Source: Ascaris suum (taxonomy: Eukaryota; Nematoda; Chromadorea; Rhabditida; Ascarididae). From it: 64,000 nt of DNA. Both the position numbers and the translations under genes were made by a program. The notes beneath the pieces were generated by a model. That model had not been told where the DNA came from and searched no databases. It saw only the letters and a program-made list of their open reading frames with translations. Shown piece after piece: positions 40,601 through 50,704 of this stretch. The stretch is taken from the NCBI GenBank assembly GCA_013433145.1, contig CM024170.1:9708366-9772365 (forward strand), written 5' to 3'. How positions within the stretch are numbered: the stretch's first letter is position 1; each line of letters starts with the position of its first letter.

Positions 40601-41221
40601 TTTTTATTTACTATTCAACAACAATGGAACTACGGTAGCAGCAAGTGCTATGCTTTAATCGGCATATGAGAGTGGTCAGCGTATCAAACATTGCCGAGTA
40701 AAGTTGGCCGATTGTTTGGTAATGGTTGGATGTATGGTTAAATGAAAAAAATATTAAAATTACGGGGGGAAATACTCATCATATTCAATCAGGTGGAACG
40801 TCCTTTCGAATTTGAGGAAGAAATTTTAATTTATTACAAATGGAAAATTGCTTCCTCCCCTGCAGTATCTAAGGCAGAAAGGATAAACGTTCAGAATTGA
40901 CTTCCCGACATCTTCCGTTATATATACTAAAAACTGAATAAAATAAAACAAGTCATGCAGCGAACACAGCAAAAAGGTATTCAAAAGTGAACGGATGGTT
41001 TGAAAACAAAAACATCATCGCCGCGTAACCATACCTCAAACTGCTGGTTACTTTCGATTATCACGACAGGTAAAATTTCTGCAATTGCAGAAATAAACCG
41101 AAGAGTTTCACTTTTAGATGCACAACAGGTAGACGAAGTGTAGAGCTCACCTGGCTGTTGAAACATTTATTAAAAGTAGTGCAGCAAGAAATATGAATAA
41201 TAATAATGTGAGGTAGTGCAT
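19566..41221 (-). CDS. Cys-loop ligand-gated chloride channel subunit, complete, 11 exons
   Basis: Predicted 531-residue plasma-membrane receptor subunit that would form pentameric transmitter-gated anion channels in nerve or muscle. Exons (minus strand): 41221-41151, 33823-33776, 33138-32871, 32303-32069, 26987-26915, 26490-26373, 24925-24814, 21940-21810, 21420-21218, 20759-20525, 19667-19566. Their lengths sum to 1596 nt and all phases match. Seen in order: signal peptide (1-23), ligand-binding domain, 13-residue Cys loop (C210-C224, FPFD inside), loop C YPAGFW (272-278), M1 (about 293-312), PAR motif (321-323), M2, M3 (about 355-380), variable loop, M4 (about 507-527), stop TAG. Pro-Ala-Arg before M2 is the anion-channel signature. 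The FQFGN and NLPRVSYVK blocks place it with nematode ACC/LGC/MOD-1-type channels gated by acetylcholine or amines. The ligand cannot be told from sequence, so no symbol is given. The introns not listed separately (0.4-1.4 kb) show nothing assignable. Confidence 0.9.
20525..20759 (-). CDS. Channel exon 10: M3-M4 cytoplasmic loop
   Basis: Open frame from a weak acceptor (TTGAG, start 20759) to donor AGAAC|GTAAGC. A second in-frame acceptor (TTTAAG) would start it at 20741 and delete six residues. The content is low-conservation loop with [17 protein letters not shown] and an Ala-rich segment. Phase 0 out fits exon 11. Confidence 0.85.
21218..21420 (-). CDS. Channel exon 9: M3 and start of intracellular loop
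   Basis: [20 protein letters not shown] followed by AWVGYLSR is a clear M3. The remaining residues ([12 protein letters not shown] onward) start the intracellular loop. The acceptor is GAAG rather than CAG, uncommon but needed to keep the frame. Donor ATCG|GTGAGT, phase 2. Confidence 0.93.
21810..21940 (-). CDS. Channel exon 8: M1-M2 loop and pore-lining M2
   Basis: TTGCAG acceptor, GTTAAG|GTTAGC donor, phase 0 out. It reads [19 protein letters not shown], then [12 protein letters not shown] and NLPRVSYVK. The PAR triplet predicts anion selectivity. Position 9' is Leu as usual, while 6' is Asn and 2' is Met (see findings). Confidence 0.96.
23340..23612 (-). repeat. tRNA-derived SINE candidate in channel intron 7
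   Basis: On the minus strand an A-box-like GGTTGGTTAAAG (23602-23591) precedes a perfect T-arm: a 5-bp CATGA/TCATG stem around GTTCGAT (B box near 23562-23554). Spacing is tRNA-like, but the acceptor and anticodon arms do not pair properly, so it is not a working tRNA. About 190 bp of unrelated sequence follow, as expected of a tRNA-headed SINE. The 3' boundary is a guess. A lone tRNA pseudogene is the alternative. Confidence 0.45.
24814..24925 (-). CDS. Channel exon 7: loop C and M1
   Basis: ATTTTCAG acceptor, phase 0. It reads [20 protein letters not shown] (loop C and pre-M1), then [17 protein letters not shown] (M1). Donor ATAT|GTGAGT gives phase 1, completing Ser at the start of exon 8. 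The YLPTYLT motif identifies M1 of this family. Confidence 0.94.
26373..26490 (-). CDS. Channel exon 6: loop B to loop F region
   Basis: Acceptor TTGTAG, donor GAG|GTTTGC. Joined to exon 5 it completes [12 protein letters not shown] (loop B side), then [19 protein letters not shown] (loop F). The phase-2 join restores an expected Asn codon. This choice of acceptor fits; the alternative 11 nt further into the exon (AACACAG) would break the frame. Confidence 0.9.
26915..26987 (-). CDS. Channel exon 5: the Cys loop
   Basis: A 73-nt exon, too short to stand out as an open frame. It reads [16 protein letters not shown] followed by SLTFESF. The two cysteines are 13 residues apart, as the family requires, with the FPFD core. 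Acceptor TTTAG, donor TTCAA|GTTAGT; phases 1 in and 2 out match both neighbours. Confidence 0.93.
30485..30510 (+). repeat. 26-nt poly-A tract
   Basis: Uninterrupted A run within channel intron 4. No clear retroposed body precedes it, so it may be a simple tract or the tail of an unrecognised insertion. Confidence 0.9.
30558..31091 (+). CDS. Unrecognised 177-codon open frame
   Basis: Antisense to the channel gene, inside its intron 4. No signal peptide, repeat or known motif. At this base composition a frame this long is not expected often by chance, which is the only reason to list it. A decayed insertion or chance are both possible. Confidence 0.15.
   Translation: MPHTAVRKLKNMQFILSVYLGTLSTHSSNHFSMFQVVSSIRTIYVSAAAFAFINGQIFWHNLGIRITLVRLWKFALQKLVFGDITLSAYIHKCLRCSKISNQEPLRHTAHCTVHYIMTRNPKHLKVEKNCVRLAPFDFSLTMAKLQRKSCMDNLHEQLNQLRCGNIILRGLFFKLWN
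32069..32303 (-). CDS. Channel exon 4: loops A and E of the ligand-binding domain
   Basis: TTTCAG acceptor, CAAG|GTAAAT donor, phase 0 in and phase 1 out. It reads [16 protein letters not shown], then [20 protein letters not shown] and the [17 protein letters not shown] strand, a collinear match to this receptor family. NYRLKLQ runs into the GPC of exon 5. Sequons such as NGS could be glycosylated. Confidence 0.93.
32871..33138 (-). CDS. Channel exon 3: N-terminal helix and first beta strands
   Basis: In frame after an ATTAG acceptor, ending TCCAG|GTACAC at phase 0. It contains [20 protein letters not shown], the usual N-terminal helix and turn of Cys-loop receptors. [20 protein letters not shown] then gives beta1-beta2. 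The first about 45 residues are Arg- and Ser-rich and variable. Confidence 0.9.
33776..33823 (-). CDS. Channel exon 2: 48-nt basic microexon
   Basis: Acceptor CTCTTGCAG and donor CAG|GTGAGT are both strong, and the 48 nt keep phase 2. In the channel frame it reads [15 protein letters not shown], a very basic stretch between signal peptide and ligand-binding domain. No conserved domain supports it, so the call rests on splice sites and phase alone. Confidence 0.5.
33824..41150 (-). other. Channel intron 1 (7.3 kb), no assigned gene
   Basis: Holds a pyrimidine-rich stretch (34350-34920), a G-rich tract (37391-37440) and a short open segment at 38631-38911. Nothing else is recognisable on either strand. 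Long first introns often carry regulatory sites, but none can be named here. Confidence 0.5.
37391..37440 (+). repeat. G-rich tract with a 16-G run
   Basis: G runs of 4, 4 and 16 (37405-37420) are followed by GGAGG repeats. It has G-quadruplex potential on the plus strand, the template strand of the channel gene. Confidence 0.85.
41151..41221 (-). CDS. Channel exon 1: start codon and signal peptide
   Basis: ATG at 41221-41219 opens [20 protein letters not shown], a hydrophobic signal peptide that ends near STA. The donor is a textbook CAG|GTGAGC, leaving phase 2, which is what exon 2 needs. Linking it to the channel is an inference across a 7.3-kb intron. Strand, order, phase and the need for a secreted N-terminus all agree. 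cDNA could show a different first exon. Confidence 0.6.
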
Positions 41222-41400
41222 GAGGGGGGCCGTGCGATAGCGGCCAGCTTGAACAACACGCTCTAACACATTGATCTGGGCGTGGCTCTCAACTAGCGCC
41301 TAACTGCTATCTGCGCATTCAAGACTCCGCCTGTTGGCCAATCAACGACTTCGAATACCAAACTTTCATCATGTTAGCTCGCTTGTTTAGTTCATCACTC
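41222..41400 (-). promoter_or_regulatory. Putative promoter or 5' leader of the channel gene
   Basis: The region upstream of the channel ATG is GC-richer than its surroundings. It contains a CCAAT motif (plus 41338-41342) next to GC-box-like CTCCGCC and GGGCGTGG stretches. No TATA box is evident. Many nematode mRNAs are trans-spliced, so the true start may be elsewhere. Confidence 0.3.
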
Positions 41401-42268
41401 AAAAAAAGCAGACAGCTAACTTTGCGATAAAGATAGCATCATCCATTATATGCTTATTCACTCAATGATCCTGAAATATAATAGAGGGGTGCTGATAATT
41501 GCATTTGGGGGCAATGAAAGGTTCGAATCCTATTTTAGACAAAGTTTTTACCTCCTTCATCATTCAAAAATAATAAAGCATATCAGCTATGCCGACACCT
41601 CAACGATGTGTAACGTTATCTAATGGAATATAGAAGTATTCTTTGTGCTGAAGCTAATTAATGTTTCATTTCCTGTGGATTCGTTGAAAATAATCTCTGC
41701 ATTACTGAACCAGAAAGAAATTTGCATAAAAAGAAACTAAACACTTGTATATCCGATTCAACATTATTAAATTGTAGTATTCCCTTAAAGAATTACCACT
41801 AATCTTGCATCATATGGGTCCCTCAGCAATGATTGCAATTAATAAAATATGCTCACGAAGGTATTTGAAATATTTTAAGCAAAATATTAGGACACTTGTA
41901 GCAGCTTGTGTCTTTTAAGATGTTTTCCAAGTTAACGGTCCCACATATAAGGCACAAGATCTATAATTGCCGTCCTCTCCCCCCACCCCTTTGCCTCTCT
42001 TTGCTGAAATCCTCAACACCTTCAAGTTTTCAATGGACCACATGGCTGGAGCTGGAATTAGGATTTAATTCGCTTTTAATCTTTTCAATTCTCTCAAACA
42101 AACACCAATTCTAGTAATTGCGCAATATCGACTACTGTATCAAAAATTTATTGCTGACAGCAGAAGAAACCGCATTTTTGAAGTGTTGCTCAATAAAAGA
42201 AGCATAGAACATTGTTACCCGAAAATATCCTGATCATGAAGTGTTTTTGGCAAGAGGTGAGAGGGAGC

Positions 42269-42287
42269 GGGGGGGGGGGGGGGGGGG
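42269..42287 (+). repeat. 19-nt poly-G run
   Basis: Uninterrupted G run, very unusual in this AT-rich background. The exact length is unreliable in any assembly. Confidence 0.9.
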
Positions 42288-42909
42288 ATTAAAATTTGCG
42301 CAGCTGAGTTGAGAGGTGCCAGTTATAAAAATCGGGACGATGCAATAATCGAAAAAGCCTCCAATTTTCATTGCATCTTAAATTTCTCACAAAGTTTCCG
42401 AAAGTTGAAATTGCGATAGAGGGCGAAATTTAAAAGTTGCTGAATGGCAACATGTTTGACCGTCATCTCAATCTGAAATTCAAATGATCTCCTCTTGGGA
42501 AATATTTCATAGCAATAGCCCTAAAATATTCATTCTTGCAGTGGTTAAATTTTTATGAACTTTCTGGGAAATTATAAAAAGCTTCGCTTTCTACTAATTC
42601 TCGGAATGGTCTCCTTTCGAAGGAAAAATCTTGGCTTTAATGTAAAACAAACCTAAATATCTGAAATATCAATAAAAGATTTAATTGAATGAGATTTGAT
42701 AAAATGAACAAGTTGGAGGAATCTATTTCGACAAATTTGTCAGTTGGTATCGATATAACTGCCGTTTATAAATGGAAGCAGGCGCTTGTTGCGCGGAAGC
42801 AATTTGATCGGCACTCCACTCTGATGTCATTTGCTGGCATTTGAGCTGGGAGCATCCATTTGCTGCTTTACACTTCTCAATCGCTTTCAGTGGAGATCTT
42901 CCTTAATGG

Positions 42910-43054
42910 CCATTTTCGGTACTATCCACAATTAATACCCATTTTCAGCACTGTCCATAATTAGTACCCATTTTTCCATTGTCCTCGCTCAATAGTCATT
43001 TCCCGACACCACCCATGGTCAGCACCCATTTTGGATATCGTTCACAATCACCCT
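42910..43054 (+). repeat. Second 29-bp minisatellite, five copies
   Basis: Units begin at 42910, 42939, 42968, 42997 and 43026, all 29 bp, with core CCATTTTC...CACT.TCCA.AATTA. The period equals that of the array at 773-1061, and both share an ATTTT core, but overall homology is weak. Confidence 0.8.
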
Positions 43055-44907
43055 GGTTTCTAATCGAAATTCAACAAAGGGCTGAGTGTACCACCTGTTT
43101 CATACCTATTCCTATTTCCTGTGCGCGTGTATGCTCTGTCTAAGTCTAAACTTTGTATATCGCTTCAATTGTATAGTCTCTATAATTTTTATCCACTCTT
43201 TGAATAGCTCAGCACTTTTGGATAGACTTAGGAGAATAGTTGATAGTTGCGTGTTCGCAAAATCCTATTAAAAAATTCATTCTCATTCAAAGTGTTGAGC
43301 ACAAATTCGCTGTTCTAGTCCGAGTGAATTTCTACACAGATTTCATCTTGCTCTTTTATAGTATTAACTTCTGAACTTCTCCGAGTATTTCTACTAGCAT
43401 TTTGATGTTTTAAAATCCATATTGCGCATTATCCTAGCGTTTCTTCATTAGAGCGTTGTGGGTATAGAATGAAACATCAATACCCCAATGATAGGTCAAA
43501 GGGTGCTGCTGCTAGTTAGAGATAGAATACATCGATCGAAACAATTAGAGCAGCTTCTCGCAGAATCTTTTTATTAGCTCGTCGTGAAGTTCTAAATAAA
43601 TAATGTTTGCTTGTTTCAAATATATTCAAAATTTTTTTAAAACTGCCTTTATAGATAACGTTTGCTTCTGTTAAGTATATTCAAAGGAAGCTTTTATGTA
43701 GTCATTTTTGGCGCAGCAAACGCTGCTGCAACAGCTATGCTGATAATAGAAGTTGCTGTGCATTTAGCGCAGCTCGTTTCAGTTTTCATTTTATTGCATT
43801 CCTCTCTTGTCTGACCATTTTCTGCGTCTACCAATCAGCCACAACTTAAAGCTCCTTTAGATGCCAAGTTGAGAATGTGAAATAAATAACAATTTCAGTG
43901 TTTCTTATTTTAGGGGAAATCAAAATGAGATTCCTGAACCATTGTGGTATTTCGTGTCGTTTATCGCAGTATACAAATTTTTCGAGTGTTTAACAAAGTG
44001 CCCAAACATAAAAGAGTTTTAAGCTAGTCTCCTAGTGGGTTTTAGACCTGGAATCGCCCATTAAAACTCGTCTTTTCTTTGCCAAGAGTAAAACTCTTCT
44101 TTGCATGGCAGATACGAAGACATGCTGGCTGGTATATTTCTCTAATATATCTGGGGACAGTTTTGTTTTACGAAATTTCTTATATATTGTTTATCAGATT
44201 TCTTGTTGAGGTTCACCAAGTAGAAAGCATCTATGCATTCATTGAGTATTATTTACTATTTGCGTATTTTGTTGGAGTGGTCGTGTAGAATTCATCGAAT
44301 TTTATTATTAATTCTATAATTTGCATAACACGCCTCATAAGATAGTTGAAAAATTCATCGCACTATAGTGCAAATAAGTTTAATTCGTAAAGCTACACGA
44401 GTTACATAAGACCAACGAAATTCACGCAATTTAATATTGAGTTGTTATATGCGAAACGATTATTTGCTAGTATATTTCAACAACGATGTTAATCTCTATG
44501 TAAATACTGAAATCCTAATCGCTTATAATTTCACTAATCATTAACACGGATTTCTCTATAAGAAACAATTCCTATCAAAATAAGCAAAATAAAGCACAAA
44601 ATTAATTCCAAATTTTTGATCTTATTATCGCCCACAAATTTTAGTTGCCAATTTATAGAATTTCTTTCATAGTTAGTGCTTATCTATAAGCAAATGTGAA
44701 TAGTAAGAGATTCAGTACTCTTTAACTCATAATTTTGTGCGAACAAAAGAATAATTTAAGAACTATGACTTCTTCTGCTTGTTAAAGCTGATAGATTACC
44801 TGTCCAATTCTTCACTCCCAATTTAAACTTTAAAAAACGCGATTCTTTGAAAATCATATAAATTTCTTTATTTAGCAACATTTTTTCCTCGGAATTTTTC
44901 TGTTTAC

Positions 44908-45057
44908 GCATTTTAAATGTGATTTGCACGTCCATTTTGCCTACGACAATTTTCGGCGATAAATTGGCATGTGCCATTGATTGCACGCTCGGATGCTGCT
45001 TCGCCAACGCTTCACTCAAAAGAGGGATCCGTTTCAATGCTGATGCACTTAATGTGT
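44908..45057 (-). CDS. Orphan exon candidate
   Basis: GATATGCAG acceptor and ATGC|GTAAAC donor, 150 nt, phase 1 in and 1 out. The peptide LKRIPLLSEALAKQHPSVQS, then MAHANLSPKIVVGKMDVQIT, uses more G/C at third codon positions than the surroundings. Family unknown. Confidence 0.3.
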
Positions 45058-46760
45058 CTGCATATCACCAACTATTCGATCAACAGAATGCAGTCAGCGC
45101 TCAATTGAGACACTGAATTATCCGACCCTTATAATATACAGTTATGCTCACTTCTCATCATGTCTCTATGCATGTATGTGTATGTCTTTTAGGTGGCATA
45201 CTAAAGAACATCAGTTGCAACGCGAAAGTATGTAAATATTCCTCTAGAATCATTGCATAACCCCTATCGCTTTTTAACATGTTGATCGATAAGTATACTT
45301 AATGTATGACAATATTCACAATTAATATGTATATTTTGCCGGAAAGTGCATGAAAAACGTGTAGCATTTATACTATACCATAACGCATTAAAATGTCGAG
45401 GAAAACTGTGTAAAGGAACTTGGAAACGAACACAACGAACAGAATCAACTTCACTCATTTTGCAAAAAAAAAGAATTGAGAAATGGACAGGAAAGAAAAA
45501 ACGCACTGAACAATCTGAAATAAGGTGGAATAAAGGAGGCAATCATCGGAATGCACTACTTAGGGAATAAACAAATTTGAATACGACTATATGAAACAAT
45601 AAGCAAGTAACATAGAGAAAAGGCTCATGCTAAATGCTATAACAACATTAATGATAACTGGAGCCATAGTTTCAATAGGCGATGAGCAAAGAAGTGCGCC
45701 AGTTGCTTTTTTCGGTGCACTTGACGGAAGTCATTTAATTGCAACAACTATCTCTCATGCAACTGTGCTCAATTTCAAAGAACATACTCAATGCAACGTC
45801 GATAGTGTAATTAGCAAGGTTGTGCAAGTAAATGTAACCGAAATGCATTCAACGAAGCTGTTATACTGAGAAACATGTGACAGAGCTGTCTCTATTATTC
45901 AGCTGCTGACAGCCACTCGGTGCATGCGCAGGTTAATACATAATATCCCATTAAAATTTTTCTAGCAGATGCTTTCTTTAAGTGCCCTATCGAGGTGACT
46001 ACGTAAACGTGATACGGTGAGAAAACTTGAATGCACTATTCTAGCAAGGGACGTTCGCGAATCGTGAACGCCTGTACGAGGACATGTCGATGTGAGGTTG
46101 CTTGCTGTACAGGCATAGAGTACTAGATTGATTCTTGTGCTAAGTGGAGGTATTTCGACGAACGTGATAGTAAAATAAAAAACCACTTCACACTTGAATA
46201 CATAAATGATCGATACCTGCGATCATTTAGAACTCTGTCAAAAAGCGGCGTTTAAAAATTCACACGCTTGATGGACCTACCTACCAGCCAGATATTACAA
46301 CTTGAAGTCGCATGGCTGCTTCAGAGAGCTCTTTAAACGTCTATAAATTTTATAGCTTTTAAGTCATAAATATTATATCTGGCAGGGAATCAGAAAGACT
46401 GTTTACGGAAGAAAGGAAAAGAAGAGATCCTAAAAGAGAGTGCTGTACGATAGCAGAGAGAATATCAGAAGTGCGAAGGTTGCATGAAATGATGGCCACA
46501 CATTGAGCAAGCTCACTGTAGAAAAATCATAGCATCTCTATACTACTACGAGTGTCACTGCTGCATAAAGTAAACAAGTTAAAATGCAATTAGTAGTAAG
46601 CGTACACTCTAAGCCAAATGTAAGCTACGATTCAGACAAGAGGCAGCATTAGCGAAGGAACACCGCCATGCTTCATTCGATATTTTTTTATATATTGAAA
46701 GTCGAAGAAATATAACGATATTCGCAAGGCTTTGTCGGCCAGCATACAAGTGCATGCTTC

Positions 46761-46946
46761 TCATAGTACACCTATCCAATAAGGTGCCTGGATGCCTAAT
46801 GACATTCTGGCTAAATTCCTAAAACACATAAGTGAAGCAATTATATGGTCACTATTTTTGATAGTTTAGAAGTGTTTTACCCAGTGGGAAATTACCCTAG
46901 CATGTCATTAGGCATCCAGGCACCTTATTGGATAGGTGTACTATGA
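46761..46946. mobile_element. Fold-back (MITE-like) element with 45-bp perfect arms
   Basis: 46761-46805 is the exact reverse complement of 46902-46946. Similarity continues imperfectly inward for about 30-40 bp, leaving a small loop around 46840. Arms begin TCATAGTACACCTATCC. No transposase is encoded, so if mobile it depends on another element. Target duplications are not obvious. Confidence 0.8.
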
Positions 46947-46981
46947 ATCATTCTACAACATATGTGGAAGATCAGCAAAGC

Positions 46982-47147
46982 CTAATCTTTGAAAAATTTT
47001 ATTTGCCTTAATTGGTAAAGGTCTAACTGCTCATAAATAGATAATGAGCAGAATCGACTATGCAACATCACGCATTTCTCATCGATCTTGTGATCAGATG
47101 CACCCCTCGGATATGATGAAGATGCCATTTTGGCCAAAGAATTAAAG
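46982..47147 (-). CDS. Possible terminal exon following the orphan exon at 48520
   Basis: From a CGCAAG acceptor it stays open for 54 codons to a stop at 46982. Phase 2 fits the donor at 48520. It reads FNSLAKMASSSYPRGASDHK and ends QLRQIKFFKD. No homology is recognised and the acceptor is weak. Confidence 0.2.
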
Positions 47148-48519
47148 CTTGCGATATATAAATTGAAAGAGCAACGCATTTTACCATGAAACGCAAGCTG
47201 TCTTTCAAGCTTAGTGCTGTTTCAGTGAAAACTTTGTTGAGACATATATTTCCTGAATTATTCGTGTATTTAAATCATCGCTACTTAAGTTGTTATTTAT
47301 GTATTTGAATACTTAAATTGCCCTCTATCTTACTAACGACTTCCTCGCTGATATAAAAGATAAGATATATACTGAGGATATCTCATCTTGAACTGTTTAC
47401 ATGTTGGAGATATTCATAAACCTTGGAGAGGAAAACATCATAACACTAATAATCAATCATAGCACTTCAAGAAAGTTGAAATAACGTTTTTTGAATCAAC
47501 GAAAAGATGGAAATTGAGAAAAGATGAAAAGTTTCGAGAGTCAGTCAATTTTTGTCAACTGCAATATGACTCTGATCATGGAAACATCGATAGGATTTAT
47601 GAGGAGAGATAATGCTTCGATAGATATTCGGAATAATTATGCATAACGGTTGCCGGACCAATCTGAAACAACGACAACAACACCCTATTCCTATCATTAT
47701 GAAACAATAAGCCGAAGGGGTTTAAACTAGAGCGAGCGCTATCACCTATTGCTTTGAGAATTTTAGCGAAACAAATTGTGGAACGTTATTAGATTTACTG
47801 TCAGGCGCTATACTTAGAATGTTAATTAATGTTAGGCATATTAAAATCATCGACAATAAGATTTTGGCGCAATATTATGCAAATGCACTAGGAGAGTGCA
47901 ACGCTAATTGAGATAGTTATTTGAATGTAGACAACAAATGTACTGATATTGTTAGCCGTATTATAAGAGAATAAATCAGTGATAATAATACTAAACTGTT
48001 CGAACTTATCAGAGATCGTTGCAACGACATCCACAAGTGCTCTGTCACCTTTTTCACCTCTGCAACTGGAGACCGACACCTTGTGATCATCGTGTAAAGA
48101 AAATATTGCATCGATAATACTTCCAACTCGCTAATGAAACTCAGTAATTCATAAGAAATATCAGTAGCCTTAGTAATTTGTCTTAGAAATTTTCTGATGC
48201 CACGCGGAGTCTTGAAGTTGCTTCTTCAGTTCCAGTAAGTTGACGTCGGTGACAATCGGAAACAACGTCCCATTTTTTTCGTCCTATTTTAAAGCCATCT
48301 TGCTAAGAGTCTCATGCTCTTGCAAAATGTTCGAATTCAGCGTTTCAGATAGGATATCGCAACCCGAATTTCCCACAAATGAGGATCAAAAGTTTCGGAC
48401 GTTTCCAGTGGAGACTTTTCTCCATATTCATCTCGCAAAGTTCCTCTTGCAGTTTTTCCCTAAACGAAAATTGTAGATATATCCCTCTTATATTTGGCTG
48501 AAATAGTCAATCAGCTCAC

Positions 48520-48669
48520 CAATAATGGTGTTGTCCACTGTGAAACAAAATACGCTTTAGATTCGGGAAAGTTGTTGCGCAATACGGACTTTTAATGACA
48601 TTTATTAGCATGACTTCTTCAACACCTTTTACTCGCATAACCTGAACCGGTAGGAGTCGAATTGTAACG
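48520..48669 (-). CDS. Orphan exon candidate with strong donor
   Basis: Acceptor CTGTCCTAG and donor TTATTG|GTGAGC bound 150 nt, phase 2 in and 2 out. Peptide: VTIRLLPVQVMRVKGVEEVM, then LINVIKSPYCATTFPNLKRI and LFHSGQHHY. The first part has the alternating pattern of a beta strand pair. I do not recognise the family. Confidence 0.35.
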
Positions 48670-50407
48670 CTAGGACAGGTTTGTAGGGAAAATGAGCAGG
48701 TTGAGTAGGGGAAAAATGCAGGTGACTTCAACGAGCTTGCAGCAGATAGAGTAAAAGAATTTCAAGGTTTGGAGATGTAATATTCCATTATAGCTGACAA
48801 TATAGTGAATCTGCTTACAGCTTTCGCTACTGTCGTTTCGATGAGGAGGAGGCTAATATTAGTGTGAATAAGGATGCCCTTCAATGGGGAGCAAGAGAGA
48901 AAGAAATTAGCACACAAAAATGTCGGCAATGTGCCTCATTCTTAATGGAGTTTCACAAACAAGATGCATAACAATCGTGTTGCAGTAGAATCGCCTTTAA
49001 CACAAAAACTTTTTCGAACACTTCGTCCAAGAAATCTGCCATTTCACATATATCCTTCATTAGTAATTCTTATTCCACCTCTTTTTTATGTGGGGATAAT
49101 TAATCCACCTGGAAATTCTTTAAGGATATCGATTTGGATAAAGCGTTAGAGAATGAAGCGCTTAAAATGCAATAAATATATTTAAAACAGTTGCCATATT
49201 CTTCTAACTTTCATAAATTTCAGAGGTGCTTAAAGATGCTTTCACTCTCGCTTTCCAAATTGCCTCACATATCTCCCAATTTCAATCCCATTCGAAAGAT
49301 TTTGTCTTGTAGCGTTGATATACAAATACACTCAACATGCAGAACAGATAAGCCATTTCTGTTCTGAATGTTCTGTGCGGTGATGTCAAAAGTGATCAAT
49401 TGGCATTCGCAGTCACTCCTATGATAATTGGCCAAGAGGGAGTAAGGTCTTCTTAAGTAGCAATTAAGACCACAAATGAGGCTGTTTTATTAGTTTCGTC
49501 AGGGTTCTTTGCTATGATGCTCAAGAAACTGTTTCGTGAAAAAAGACCGAAAAGATTTATTCAGCGAAAAAGTTCGATGAACCGCGTTTATTCGAGAATT
49601 CCTCGATCCACGATGATCGGATCAGAAGTCGATTCCGAATTTCCCGTTATGTGTTCAAAATATGGCATTCATTGAAAACATTGCAAACCATTCATCATGA
49701 GCTCATAATTAAGAAATGATTCCATTGCTTTGGGCTACGAAAGGGATGAATAGTGTTGTGATTTTTAACAATGGCCGAGTAGTGTAATGCCGTTATTATT
49801 AGATCAATTGATTTCATTAAAAAATTGTTATGTTAGAGGAAATTCACAAATTTGCGTACTGATCTTATTTGTTGAATGGAAATGAAATGTGGCAGTCATA
49901 TATTAGGGGTATGAAATTAGTAGCCGTAATTTCTCAGATATATGTGAAGCCATTGTTGTGCATTGTGAAGACAACAATTGCGCATTTTGTATTTTCATTA
50001 AAACTCATTATTTAGTGAGAGAATAATCTTTATTCACGGGTGGATTTGATTCTTTCTTTTGGAATTAGTTATGCTCAGCAAATTATTCTAAATATAACTC
50101 TGATAGAATTAGCATCAGAACGTTGTTTGCAGTGAATTCTCGTAATATAGGAATAATCAAGTTGATATCACGTTCTAACCGAGATATAGATCACCTAGCC
50201 GTTCGAAATTTTCGATTCGTTTTTCTTCCAAATCGATTCATTTGCCCACCCTCCCCATCCCTCCCTATTTAAACTTAAAGTACTCAACTTTTGAGTAAAA
50301 TGTGAACGACCTTTCTGCAAGGTCTGATACGCCAAGACTAGGCAGCCTCCACACTATGGGCCAAAAGTATAGTAATGTGCACTGAAAGACAGTGAATATT
50401 TTCGTAA

Positions 50408-50704
50408 TTAGTCATTTAGTAGTGCATCACAGAGATTTTTTGCATCCAATAAATCTGAATCACTCATATTTAAATTTTGGAACTTGCAATTCGTTAGCAG
50501 ATGGTTAGGATAAATCCCATTAGGAAGGGAAAGCAAAAATAGGAGAAATATCCAGAATCCTTTCCCGTTTGCGATTTGCATCCTCTCTCTTTTTTTCTCT
50601 CCTTCACTTGTACAAACTTTTCCCACTGGTTTAATCTTTAGCAGCGCAGTCTCATTCCTCCTCCCGAACAAATTCACCCAACCTTCGAAAGTGACATTCG
50701 GCAT
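50408..50704 (-). CDS. Hypothetical short secreted protein
   Basis: 98-codon open frame. An internal ATG starts MQIANGKGFWIFLLFLLSLP, a convincing signal peptide, followed by about 38 residues ending CDALLND and a stop. It could be a small secreted peptide or the first exon of a spliced gene. No family is recognised. Confidence 0.25.
   Translation of the reverse strand: MPNVTFEGWVNLFGRRNETALLKIKPVGKVCTSEGEKKRERMQIANGKGFWIFLLFLLSLPNGIYPNHLLTNCKFQNLNMSDSDLLDAKNLCDALLND

Noticed and set aside
41465..41545. Possible tRNA with T-loop GGTTCGAATCC
   Set aside because: No matching A box, the anticodon arm gives an 8-nt loop and the acceptor ends do not pair.
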